Positions 1 through 8,500 of a DNA stretch of 12,945 bases are shown here, piece by piece. The first letter of the stretch is position 1. The number at the start of each line of letters is the position of its first letter. The stretch comes from Desulfobacteraceae bacterium (GTDB taxonomy: Bacteria; Desulfobacterota; Desulfobacteria; Desulfobacterales; SG8-13), in contig JARFQH010000144.1 of NCBI GenBank assembly GCA_029287875.1, positions 1-12,945 of the forward strand, written 5' to 3'. A program made the translations under genes and the position numbers. The notes beneath the pieces are model-generated. The model worked only from the letters and a program-made list of their open reading frames with translations. It made no database searches and had not been told where the DNA came from.

Positions 1-3000
1 ATATCTTCGAAACTCAGCCGTCGCACACCCAGCGCGCACAAGTGCGGGTAAAGCAGATGAGCGGCCTCCAGAAAGGTCTCGACCGCCATGATGCCCGAAA
101 CCAGAGGGTGCTTGAGGAATTTGAAGGGTTTGTGATCATCAAGCCACAAGTCGTGGGCCTGTGAAAATATTCGTGTGGCGACCAGTTCGCCGTCTTTGAG
201 ATCCAATTGGTCCACGGTCTGGATCATGGGAAGATCTGCAGGTTGGAAACGGAGTCCGTCCAGGTTATTGTTTGCTTCATCCACATCGGATCCGGTCGAT
301 TCGACCAGGGTCCCCTTGACCTTTGGAAAAGTGCGGGCCACAGCGACCCAGGACGGTTGGGGCGGGGCCAGGAAGAGCTCGCGGCAGACCATCTGGGCCA
401 GTTCGTCGGCATGTACGAAGGCCGAAGACAGCCCCTTGAGCTTCATGAGTGCCTTGACCTCCGGGTCTTCGGCCATGCCGGTCCCTTCGATGGGCGGCAG
501 CATCAGAGCCTTTGACACCAGGCCATCATGGTCGGTCGGCCATGCGCGCACCAGGGCGGCCATCGATCGGTTGGCGGCACAGTAGTTAACCTGACCGACG
601 TTGCCCTGGATGGCGACCAGTGAAGACAAAGCCGTAAAGAATCGCAGGCCGTGGTCCCGGGCAGCGCCATAGAGGTTCCCGGCCCCCAGGAGTTTGACCG
701 CCACGACCTGTTTGACGCCTTCGGGCGTCATTTGCTCCATGAAACCGTCCCGGATGAGACCGGCCCCATGAATGATTCCGTCTATCCTGCCGTACTCTTT
801 GGCGATCTGCTCCAGCGTTCGAGACACCTGGTGGGGGTCCGTGACATCACAGCAACGGTATGAGGCCTTGAGTCCCAGAATGGAAAGCCGGGATACGTTG
901 CGGGCGATATCCAGGCCTGCCCGGTGCTTTGACGTTTCTAATTCCCTTCGGTCACCCTCCGGTCCGGGCGCTTTCTTTTTGAAAAACCGTTTGACCGTTT
1001 TTTCAGCAGGACTGCCGGCATTGCGGAGGGTGGCGTAGGCTGCGGCAGGATCCAGTTCGGTTCGGCCCAACAGCACAATCCGGGGTTTGAAGGGAGCCAG
1101 GGCCTGCGCAATATGGTATGTGACACCTCTGGCGCCCCCGGATATCACGACCACATCGCCGGCTTTCAGCGCTAGCTCGGACGGGTGCCCTAAGGAAAGC
1201 GGCGCATTGGTGGCCTTGATGGAAAAAGGCTTCTGGTCGTGATAGCTCAATTCAATCAGTGGATTATCCGTGTCCAGGGCGAAATCCAGGGCGTTTTGTA
1301 CGTCCGTACGACTCTCCAGCGCCACGCTTCGAAACAACATGGAAGGGTACTCAAGGGCCGCGGCCAGGAACATGCCCAAAACGCCCTCTGCGGCGGCCGT
1401 GTCAGCGGCGTGGGACTGGATCCCTCTCAGCAGACTCAGGCTGAAGACTCTGTTTTTCGAACCCATGAGGCATTTTAAACAGCCGAAGAATCCGCTCAAA
1501 AAGGCCGCCGTCTCCTCGGGTCCCGCCAGGAGGGATTGCGAATCGGCCTCCAGGACCAGGACCAGGCCGGCCAGGGATTGGGCTTCTTTGAGCCGCTGGG
1601 CGGCATTTCGGGCACCTTCGGCCGTGCGCAGGTCGAAGGTGCCGTTCAAGCAGTCCAGATGCAGGCAATAAGCCCCAAACCGGTTTTCCAAGAGACGGGT
1701 CACCTCGGCCGCAAGGGCCGACTGGGGGTGCATCCCGAGCACTGCCACCTGCTGATCGGGCGTGAGCGCGAGGGGTTTGCCGGTGGCCGGGTGAAGCGCG
1801 GTTTTTTCGAAGACCAGCCGCTTGAGCGGTGCCTTTTGATCGGTGTCCTCAGCAGAAGCTTCGCCGGGCATGGTCGCGGCCGGAACGGCTGAGGAGGGCT
1901 GATCGTTTCGTTGTTCAGCCTCGTCGCCGCTGGCGCTCCGGCCCGCCAACCCTTCGATGCAGGTCGCAATTTCCCTCACAGTGCGCAAACCCACGAAATC
2001 CTCGACGTTCACGGTGATGCCGAAGCGGTGCTCCACATCGTTCATGATCACGGGCAGACGGCTGGAACGGATGGCCAGATCCTGCCGGATATCCATGTCG
2101 GGCTCAATCTCGTCGCGCTCATACCCGGTGGCATCCATGATAATCTGGATGACTTGCTCCAGGTAATCAACGACCGAATGCCCTTGTTCAGATAGTGATG
2201 GTTCGGTGGGGAGGGTGACCGGTTCCGCCTTCGTAAGGGGTTTCAGGGCTAAAGGTGTATCGATCTTCGGAGACTCTGCCCGGGCCGGCAGCACTGCGGG
2301 TGCGCCCCCCAGGATGCGGTCGAGACGTTCCTGGGTAAAACCGGGATCCAACGCACGGCGGACCGCCTCTACGATCTGCGGTTTGATAATTTTGCCGAAG
2401 GATTCCAGAATAAAGGCATTGATCTCACGCTGCACAATGGCCCCCACAGGGTCTTCGGAAGGGATTCGGGTTGCGATGGCAGGCGGTGGGGATGGAAGGC
2501 TTCGTGGGGCTGTGGTCTCCAAACGCACCGCGTCGGCCCTTGGCAGATGTCCCAAAGCAAAGAGGCGGGCCACTCCGGCCCGATAGGCCGGTACTTCGCC
2601 CTCGGGCATACAGGTGGGTATACACAGGGCCTGTTCCAGGGTTTCGCCAACGAGATTGCAGAGTGTATCTTTGGGACCGATCTCCACAAAGTGTCTGATG
2701 TCGAAATCCTGCCACAGGGTCTGAGCGTTCTGGGTCCAGTGTACCGGCGACTCCAGGTGAGCCATGAGGATCTCACGAATCCGGTCCGGATCCTCGGGAT
2801 AGGGCATCATGGTGGTATTCGACACCACCGGAATCCTCGGGGGGTGAAAGGCAACGTCAGCGACAAAGGCGGCCATTTCTTCATGGATCACCTTCATGAT
2901 CGGCGAGTGAAACGCCATGCTCACCTTGAGCTGGGTGGCCTTGTAGCCTGCCTGTTTTATCTCCTCCATGAGGGCCAGTACCGGTTTGGTATCCCCTCCC

Positions 3001-6000
3001 AGCACCACCTGGCGGGGTGAATTGAAGTTGGTGAAATAGACGTTTTCGGTGCCGGCGAGCTTTTCTTCCAGATAGGCCATGGGTGCGTCCACGGCGACCA
3101 TGGTTCCCGGATCGCCCCGCAGGCCGGAGGCCTTGTCCATGCATTGGGCCCGCTTGTTCACGATCCGCAGGCCGTCGGCATAGGAAAACACCCCGGCGAC
3201 GCACAAGGCCACGATTTCTCCCAGGCTGTGTCCGGCCAGCGCCTTTGGCGTGACCCCCATTGCCATCAGGTTCTGCACCATGGCCAACTCCATGGTGTAG
3301 AGCGCCGGTTGTTGCCAGCGCGTCTTCTGGAGGTCTTCCTCGGAGGAATTAAAAAGCAGGTCCAGCAGGTCGAAATCGGCCACCGCGGCCACCCGGTCCA
3401 TCCATGTCCGAATCTCGGGGAAAGTCCGGTAGAGTGCGTTGCCCATGCCGATGTATTGGGATCCCTGGCCGGCGAATACAAAGGCCAGGGACGGGGTCGG
3501 CTGGTCGGCGGGTGCGGCAAAGACCCCCTGACGGGCCATCACCCGCAGGGCCTTTTGCGACAGGGAGTCCCCGGGCTCAACCGGTGGAAGGGCCGCCACC
3601 CTGGCCCGGGACTCGTCCGCATTGGGAGCCACGACACCCAGGCGATAGGGGCGGCCGCCGATATGGGTGACGAAAAATGAAACTCCGGGGGCTGACGGCT
3701 GCGTCTCCGGGGCTTCGCGCCGATCAGGTTCGGGTTTTTCCGCCAAGGACGCGGCGACCATTACGTGGCCGGAGGCTTCCCGACTCTGTTCGAGCTGGAC
3801 GACGTAATTGGCGCCACCGAAACCGAAGGCATTGACTTGCAGACGCCGAGGCCGATCCTTGGGTTGCGGCCACTCGGCGGGTTGGTCGGAAACATGGAAA
3901 CCCGCCGCCTCAAGATCGATCTGGGAGTCAGGCGTGCGGTAGGTGGGGGTGGGTGGGAATATGCCTGACTGCATTGCGGTCACACCTCTGATCAGACTGT
4001 TAAGGCCGGAAGCGCCGAGGGTGTGGCCGATCTGGCTCTTGAAGGACGTGAGCATCGTCCTGTTGTTGCCGTTAAGCAGGGCTTTGAGAGCCTTTATCTC
4101 CTCGATGTCGCCTTGAACCGTACTGGTGGCATGACATTCCACCAGGTCCACCTGATCGGGGCTGTAGCCGGCATCCTGATAGGAGGCCCTGAGGGCGATG
4201 AGCTGGGTTTCGGCCAAAGATTCCACCATCCCCTGATCATTGTTGCTCGCACCGATTCCGGTAATATATCCGTGAATGGGTGCCCCTCGCCGTTTGGCCG
4301 TCGATTCCCTCTCGATAACAATCATGCCCCCGCCTTCGCCGAGCACCATGCCGTCGCGAGTGGCGTCAAAGGGTCGACTGCTCTTGTGAGCTGGACGTTG
4401 GACGCCCGACAGCATGGCCAGGGCCTTGAGGGCGGAGAACTCCAGGTAATGGGAGGGCTTCAAGGGCTCTTCGCCGCCGCCCACCAAGGCCGCATCGATA
4501 ATGCCGTTGTTGATCATCTGGATCGCACTGTAGAGGGCCACCAGGCCGGTGGCGCAGGCCGCCGAGACCGAGTAGCTCGGGCCCTGCAGCCCATAGCAGT
4601 TGCAGACAAAGCCTCCGGCCGCGCAGTTGAGACGGCCCAGGAGGGTGGTGTCGTCTACGGTGAGGCGGCCGGACCTGATCTTTTTCCTGACGGCGGCTTC
4701 CAGTTCCGGGGTCATGGGAACGAAATCCCGAATGTATTGGACAATATCGTGGGAGTAAACGTCGAAGACCAGGTCTGTGATCGTGCCGGCGGCCTCGCCC
4801 GAGTTCTGGGAAACGAGCACGCTGATGCGTTCCCTGGGGATGTCGGAATCCAGAAGCCCCGATTCTTTGATGACCTGTTTTGCCAGCCAGAGGGTCAACC
4901 TGGTGGATTCGGCCATGGAACGGAAGTCCTGCGGAGCGATACCGAGTTCCTTGCGGGAGATGTCGATATTCTGAAAGGCGCCCACGTTGCAGTAGGTTTT
5001 GCCCCGGGCGCGGGGATCGGGATCATAGTACAGGTTGTGGTTCCATTTTGATCGGGGCACCTCGATAATGCCGCATCGCCCGGCCATTGAGGCTTCCCAG
5101 ACCTCCTGCGGAGCGTTGCCCAAAGAATTGACCAGGGCCATGGCGGTGATGGCAATCCGCTCGCCATTTTCTCGTCGCGCGCTTACCCGGGGAACCTCTG
5201 GTACCGGGCGAACGGTTTTTTCGGGAAGCGTCAGCTCCAAAGGCGTCTCGGCCAGGCTGCGGTGAAACGCCGCGATGGACTGGACGCGGTTGACCGCGCC
5301 GGCAATGGCGCCGCTCATGAACTGACCTTCGCGCAGACAGGCATCTTCACCCAGGCTGGGGCCATGGGGGTGTTTGACACCCCGGGCAGCCACAAGCAGG
5401 CTGTTGGCGCTCAGGGCTTCCAGACGCTGTCGAAAAGAGTTCTCATCATGCCGACCGGTCGTCCATTCACGCTCCAAGGTGCAGATGCCATCAATCACAG
5501 GGGTCTTGAGGGACCGAACCCTCAGTCCAACGCTCTCGCCGGAGACCGCCGTCGCACCGGGATCAGAATCGACGACGAGACGTTGATACAAGGGACTCAG
5601 CGCACCGGTGGCGACGATCTCCCTGGTGGCCAGGTAAGCCGTCCCCATCTGGATGGCGTCGGCGCCCAACATAAATGCTCTGAAAGCGGTCTCGCGGTTA
5701 TAAATACCGCCGGCCAGCACCACGTAACGATCCCGGAAGAGCTCCGGTTCTTTCCGCTTGAGCTCCAGTGCTATCTGGGCCAGCATCAAGGTGGAGTGTT
5801 CGCCCACATGGCCGCCGGCCTCGTTGCCTTCCAGGACGACAAAACGCACGCCGGCCCCGAGGGCCATGCGGATCAGATCCGCGCTCGAGGCCACGTAGAC
5901 GGTTTGGATTCCGTGCTCCTGCAGGCGGGCGGCATGAGAAGGGTCTCCGGCGGCAATGACCGCAAAGGGCGGGCGAAGTTGCTCGATCCAGGCGAGCTGC

Positions 6001-7253
6001 GCTTCGAGATGCGGATTTTCCGGCAGCGCGATAAAATTCACCGCATACGGAACTTGGCCCATGACTTCACTGAGTCGATTGAGGTCCTTCTCCAGGTCCA
6101 CGCGGCTTTTGAGGCCCAAGGCCAATGTGGGCAGACCGCCGGCCCCTGAGACCGCCCGGGCAAACTCCAGCGAATCGCTGATCCAGGTCATGGCCCCCTG
6201 AATAATCGGATATTGGGTTCCCAGGGACCGGGCGGCGGCGTTCTCTGCGAACCGATCCAGTTTCTGCGGGGCCTCCCAGCAGAGACGCTCGACCTCATCG
6301 AGGAAAGATGCCAGGGCCTGACGGGTAGAGCGGCCGAACCGTTCGGCGAATACCGGCGCAAAGGCGGCCTCGGGGCCCATGAAGACGAGATCCTGGCGAC
6401 CCAAGTCGCTTTCCAGCACCGGTATGACGGTCTCTTTGACCCGGCGGGCAAAGGCGCGGCGATGATCCTCTGTGACCGCGCATGAGAACTGGGTATCGGC
6501 GTATTGCTTGAGTTCTTTGACCGCCAGCGAATTGCCCTTGTCATAGAATCGGCAGGCGACGTCGAGGCCGTGTCCCACCACGGCGGTGTGTTCGGGCCGC
6601 AGTCTGGACAGGCGCTGTTTCAGGCTCTGGTCGGCGGATACCAGATCGGTCTGCCAGTGGAGACTCTCGAACACGATACCCTTTGTGCCGCTGCACAGAA
6701 AGGCCGCCGCAGCCTCGGGGGTGGCCACGCCACCCCATATCATCACCTCGGGGCACCGTCCCTGATGGTTGGCCTTCTCCCGCAGGGTCGCGTAAAGAAT
6801 GCCGGTGGTTTCGTTGCTGACGAAGCCTGCGGTTTCGGCTCCTTTGACGGCAACGGCGCGGGGCGCCTGCGCCAACTGAAGAATAAGGGTGAGTAGTGCC
6901 AGATCCCCGCTGACCGGAATACAAGTGAAACGGGTCGACAACTCATGCAGCCGCTCAAGAAAAGCCTCGGGGGTGCAGGTGACAAGGGCCGGATGGTATT
7001 CCACCCAAACAGTTTTCACACCGCTGTCCTGCAGAAAACCCTCGAGGGCAGTTTGCATGATTTCTTCGGCGGAAATCTTTATATCCGTCGCCCCTGAGGC
7101 CCTGAGGGCCTTGGCGGTATCATCGGTGGTATGGGTACTGATGTCGAATATGGCGCCGGTAGAGGTCTGGCGCGCCGCCTCGACCACCGCCGGCGTGATC
7201 TCATTGGGTCGCCACAAAAAAGAGAGGACGGGTCGTGATGGTTTCGTCGTCAT
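1..7253 (-). CDS. PUFA-synthase/type I PKS-like megasynthase (NMO-NMO-KS-AT-ACP-KR-DH), 3' end cut by window
   Basis: This is one uninterrupted frame of at least 2417 codons. The ATG at 7253 is the first after an in-frame TGA, but only a weak GAGG lies upstream. Domains, with approximate residues: 5-330, a nitronate monooxygenase (NMO)-like TIM barrel that looks degenerate. 345-640, an intact NMO/PfaD-type flavin barrel (start YPIIQGAM; NEAGGHVG with H482; AGGI near 514; QMGT near 535), the enoyl-reductase type of PUFA synthases. 697-1150, a ketosynthase with C900 (SAACATG), H1041 (ECHATST) and H1077 (IGHTLG), spaced as in the family. 1255-1570, an acyltransferase with GQGSQ, S1343 (GHSLGE) and H1449 (MAFHSP), which suggests malonyl specificity. 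1690-1770, one ACP, with S1730 in IRSSRLP. 1800-2030, a KR structural half. 2030-2300, a catalytic ketoreductase (SGGARGVT from 2038; K2187, S2211, Y2224 in YCAAN). From about 2360, the start of a hot-dog dehydratase (DDH with H2374, then HPLVSG), cut at the edge. The family builds acyl chains by iterative malonyl extension with reduction and dehydration, in the cytosol. The product is unknown. The gene follows the acyltransferase gene by 80 bases. Confidence 0.93.
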   Translation of the reverse strand, partial: MTTKPSRPVLSFLWRPNEITPAVVEAARQTSTGAIFDISTHTTDDTAKALRASGATDIKISAEEIMQTALEGFLQDSGVKTVWVEYHPALVTCTPEAFLERLHELSTRFTCIPVSGDLALLTLILQLAQAPRAVAVKGAETAGFVSNETTGILYATLREKANHQGRCPEVMIWGGVATPEAAAAFLCSGTKGIVFESLHWQTDLVSADQSLKQRLSRLRPEHTAVVGHGLDVACRFYDKGNSLAVKELKQYADTQFSCAVTEDHRRAFARRVKETVIPVLESDLGRQDLVFMGPEAAFAPVFAERFGRSTRQALASFLDEVERLCWEAPQKLDRFAENAAARSLGTQYPIIQGAMTWISDSLEFARAVSGAGGLPTLALGLKSRVDLEKDLNRLSEVMGQVPYAVNFIALPENPHLEAQLAWIEQLRPPFAVIAAGDPSHAARLQEHGIQTVYVASSADLIRMALGAGVRFVVLEGNEAGGHVGEHSTLMLAQIALELKRKEPELFRDRYVVLAGGIYNRETAFRAFMLGADAIQMGTAYLATREIVATGALSPLYQRLVVDSDPGATAVSGESVGLRVRSLKTPVIDGICTLEREWTTGRHDENSFRQRLEALSANSLLVAARGVKHPHGPSLGEDACLREGQFMSGAIAGAVNRVQSIAAFHRSLAETPLELTLPEKTVRPVPEVPRVSARRENGERIAITAMALVNSLGNAPQEVWEASMAGRCGIIEVPRSKWNHNLYYDPDPRARGKTYCNVGAFQNIDISRKELGIAPQDFRSMAESTRLTLWLAKQVIKESGLLDSDIPRERISVLVSQNSGEAAGTITDLVFDVYSHDIVQYIRDFVPMTPELEAAVRKKIRSGRLTVDDTTLLGRLNCAAGGFVCNCYGLQGPSYSVSAACATGLVALYSAIQMINNGIIDAALVGGGEEPLKPSHYLEFSALKALAMLSGVQRPAHKSSRPFDATRDGMVLGEGGGMIVIERESTAKRRGAPIHGYITGIGASNNDQGMVESLAETQLIALRASYQDAGYSPDQVDLVECHATSTVQGDIEEIKALKALLNGNNRTMLTSFKSQIGHTLGASGLNSLIRGVTAMQSGIFPPTPTYRTPDSQIDLEAAGFHVSDQPAEWPQPKDRPRRLQVNAFGFGGANYVVQLEQSREASGHVMVAASLAEKPEPDRREAPETQPSAPGVSFFVTHIGGRPYRLGVVAPNADESRARVAALPPVEPGDSLSQKALRVMARQGVFAAPADQPTPSLAFVFAGQGSQYIGMGNALYRTFPEIRTWMDRVAAVADFDLLDLLFNSSEEDLQKTRWQQPALYTMELAMVQNLMAMGVTPKALAGHSLGEIVALCVAGVFSYADGLRIVNKRAQCMDKASGLRGDPGTMVAVDAPMAYLEEKLAGTENVYFTNFNSPRQVVLGGDTKPVLALMEEIKQAGYKATQLKVSMAFHSPIMKVIHEEMAAFVADVAFHPPRIPVVSNTTMMPYPEDPDRIREILMAHLESPVHWTQNAQTLWQDFDIRHFVEIGPKDTLCNLVGETLEQALCIPTCMPEGEVPAYRAGVARLFALGHLPRADAVRLETTAPRSLPSPPPAIATRIPSEDPVGAIVQREINAFILESFGKIIKPQIVEAVRRALDPGFTQERLDRILGGAPAVLPARAESPKIDTPLALKPLTKAEPVTLPTEPSLSEQGHSVVDYLEQVIQIIMDATGYERDEIEPDMDIRQDLAIRSSRLPVIMNDVEHRFGITVNVEDFVGLRTVREIATCIEGLAGRSASGDEAEQRNDQPSSAVPAATMPGEASAEDTDQKAPLKRLVFEKTALHPATGKPLALTPDQQVAVLGMHPQSALAAEVTRLLENRFGAYCLHLDCLNGTFDLRTAEGARNAAQRLKEAQSLAGLVLVLEADSQSLLAGPEETAAFLSGFFGCLKCLMGSKNRVFSLSLLRGIQSHAADTAAAEGVLGMFLAAALEYPSMLFRSVALESRTDVQNALDFALDTDNPLIELSYHDQKPFSIKATNAPLSLGHPSELALKAGDVVVISGGARGVTYHIAQALAPFKPRIVLLGRTELDPAAAYATLRNAGSPAEKTVKRFFKKKAPGPEGDRRELETSKHRAGLDIARNVSRLSILGLKASYRCCDVTDPHQVSRTLEQIAKEYGRIDGIIHGAGLIRDGFMEQMTPEGVKQVVAVKLLGAGNLYGAARDHGLRFFTALSSLVAIQGNVGQVNYCAANRSMAALVRAWPTDHDGLVSKALMLPPIEGTGMAEDPEVKALMKLKGLSSAFVHADELAQMVCRELFLAPPQPSWVAVARTFPKVKGTLVESTGSDVDEANNNLDGLRFQPADLPMIQTVDQLDLKDGELVATRIFSQAHDLWLDDHKPFKFLKHPLVSGIMAVETFLEAAHLLYPHLCALGVRRLSFED

Positions 7254-7333
7254 GGTAAAAGTTATAACCTCGCTCGTGTTTAGTCATACATAAATTGAGC
7301 GTTATATATTTTGGCATAAAGGATAACATTGCA

Positions 7334-8017
7334 TTAAAGTGGCTCTTGCCAGCCTGAATTCAGGTCGGCTTCGGCGTGTCCCTCTAAGAGGCTCATTTCA
7401 ATCTCGCGCCTGAATTCTTCAAAAGTTTCCGTATCTGAGTCGCGGGGCACGACAAAGGGGCGTCCCCATTCGATCGTCACCTCGCTAAACGGCTTGGGAA
7501 TCAGGAAGCGGTCCCAGCTTCCTAAAGTCCAGGCCTTCTTGGCAGATACGATGAGTGGCAGGATGACGGCGCCGGAAAACCCGGCCATGCTGATGAGGCC
7601 GGGTTTGACAACCCCCTTGGGCCCTCTGGGACCATCCACGATGTGAATAACCGCCGGGTTTGTCTTCAGGGCTTCCGTAATGGCGAACAAAGCTGACGTG
7701 CCGCCTTTCGAGCTGGACCCCCTCACCGGGACAAATCCAAACCGCCGGGCCAGCCTGGTGGCCACCTCTCCATCTTTGCTCTGACTGATCATGATAATGG
7801 GGTCGAAATTTCTGAATTTCAAGACATAGGCCACGGCAGCCAAAAGACGCTGATGCCACACGGCGATAATCAGCCGCCCGTAATCGTCCAGGCACCCCAG
7901 AGCGATTTCCTCCCCGACGACCCGGATTCTCAGCAGAAAGAGGTAGCCGCGAAGCAGATAATAGCCCAAGGGTATTAACCCGTATATGAGCAGGTAATGA
8001 TAAGGACGAAGCGCCAA
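7334..8017 (-). CDS. DUF374-type lysophospholipid acyltransferase-like protein (TTG start)
   Basis: This 227-residue protein has a hydrophobic N-terminus (LLIYGLIPLGYYLLRGYLFLL), then motifs of the DUF374 branch of glycerolipid acyltransferases: WHQRLL, a central GSSSKGG, and IVDGPRGPKG. The family attaches acyl chains to lysophospholipid or lipid A-type acceptors at the inner membrane; the acceptor cannot be read here. The frame stays open to a GTG at 8191 (285 residues). I choose TTG at 8017 because AAGGAG (8025-8030) sits 7 bases upstream, the length then fits the family, the extra 58 residues resemble nothing, and the GTG lies inside a good promoter (8175-8203). It is followed by the megasynthase gene 80 bases downstream on the same strand, probably in one transcript, which suggests that it uses or places the megasynthase product. 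The function is well supported at family level; the partnership is inferred. Confidence 0.85.
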   Translation of the reverse strand: MALRPYHYLLIYGLIPLGYYLLRGYLFLLRIRVVGEEIALGCLDDYGRLIIAVWHQRLLAAVAYVLKFRNFDPIIMISQSKDGEVATRLARRFGFVPVRGSSSKGGTSALFAITEALKTNPAVIHIVDGPRGPKGVVKPGLISMAGFSGAVILPLIVSAKKAWTLGSWDRFLIPKPFSEVTIEWGRPFVVPRDSDTETFEEFRREIEMSLLEGHAEADLNSGWQEPL

Positions 8018-8024
8018 TGAAAAA

Positions 8025-8030
8025 CTCCTT
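8025..8030 (-). promoter_or_regulatory. Ribosome binding site that decides the acyltransferase start
   Basis: AAGGAG on the minus strand stands 7 bases before the TTG at 8017. It is the only strong Shine-Dalgarno match near the 5' end of this frame and argues against the upstream GTG at 8191. Confidence 0.7.
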
Positions 8031-8174
8031 ATGATCGGGAACGTTTTTGATGTGGCTGAACGCTTGGATTCGCAATAACCAAGGCGGCTATATTTGGATT
8101 TTAGGGCGGTTTTTGTACAGGCTGGATCCCGGTTAATCTGTATTGAAAATGAGAACGCTTTTTTGTCGGAGCGA

Positions 8175-8203
8175 AGTATGGTGAAATTCACGAGTTATGT
8201 CAA
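8175..8203 (-). promoter_or_regulatory. Sigma-70-like promoter for the acyltransferase-megasynthase unit
   Basis: On the minus strand a perfect TTGACA (8203-8198) is followed by a 17-base spacer and CATACT (8180-8175), which matches the -10 consensus at four of six positions. Transcription would start near 8168, leaving a leader of about 150 bases before the TTG start at 8017. This is a sequence match only. No comparably good promoter is visible in the 80 bases before the megasynthase, which fits co-transcription. Confidence 0.5.
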
Positions 8204-8232
8204 TGACAAATACTGTCCACAATAAGGTGGGC

Positions 8233-8289
8233 GACTCCGCCCGGATAAGCGGTTTCGGAAGACGGCTGAAACTCGCCGTCAACGGAGTC
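8233..8289. repeat. Nested inverted repeat
   Basis: An inner stem GACGGC/GCCGTC (8261-8266 and 8275-8280, 8-base loop) sits inside an outer pair GACTCCG/CGGAGTC (8233-8239 and 8283-8289). The arms match exactly, but the outer arms are separated by asymmetric single-stranded segments. It could fold in RNA or single-stranded DNA. It has no T-tract and is not a typical terminator, and no function can be assigned. Confidence 0.4.
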
Positions 8290-8419
8290 TAAACCCGGAC
8301 CAGTCCCGTCTTCAAATAGGCGTTTGGCATTATGGCCAAGATTGTGGCTTTTATACGGCATTGGTATTGGGTCCGGTCCAAGACCCCGTAGACGGCTCAA
8401 ACAGTCAGCCGCAGGTCTC

Positions 8420-8500
8420 AACCGCTCATCCGGTCTCAACGGGCTCAACTGGCTAAACCGGCTAAACCGGCTCAACGGGCACAACCGCTCATCCGGGCTC
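8420..8500. repeat. Tandem array of nine imperfect 9-bp units
   Basis: Nine consecutive 9-base units without gaps: AACCGCTCA, TCCGGTCTC, AACGGGCTC, AACTGGCTA, AACCGGCTA, AACCGGCTC, AACGGGCAC, AACCGCTCA, TCCGGGCTC. Consensus is close to AACCGGCTM. The first two and last two units form an 18-bp direct repeat (8420-8437 and 8483-8500) differing at one base. More degenerate units may extend left to about 8392. The array reads as a three-residue protein repeat in some frames, but no gene with a plausible start carries it. It is most likely a non-coding minisatellite or a protein-binding array. Confidence 0.85.

Noticed and set aside
3144..3680. 178-codon open frame on the plus strand
   Set aside because: It is antisense to the acyltransferase domain containing GHSLGE and GQGSQ.
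4023..5051. 342-codon open frame on the plus strand
   Set aside because: It lies opposite the ketosynthase domain, whose catalytic C900, H1041 and H1077 are in the minus frame. It has no recognisable motif and follows from GC-rich codon structure.
5262..6149. 295-codon open frame on the plus strand
   Set aside because: It is antisense to the intact NMO barrel with conserved AGGH and AGGI motifs. No ribosome binding site or family pattern is visible.
8420..8500. CRISPR-like array
   Set aside because: Units are 9 bp and contiguous with no unique spacers, and no cas genes are present.
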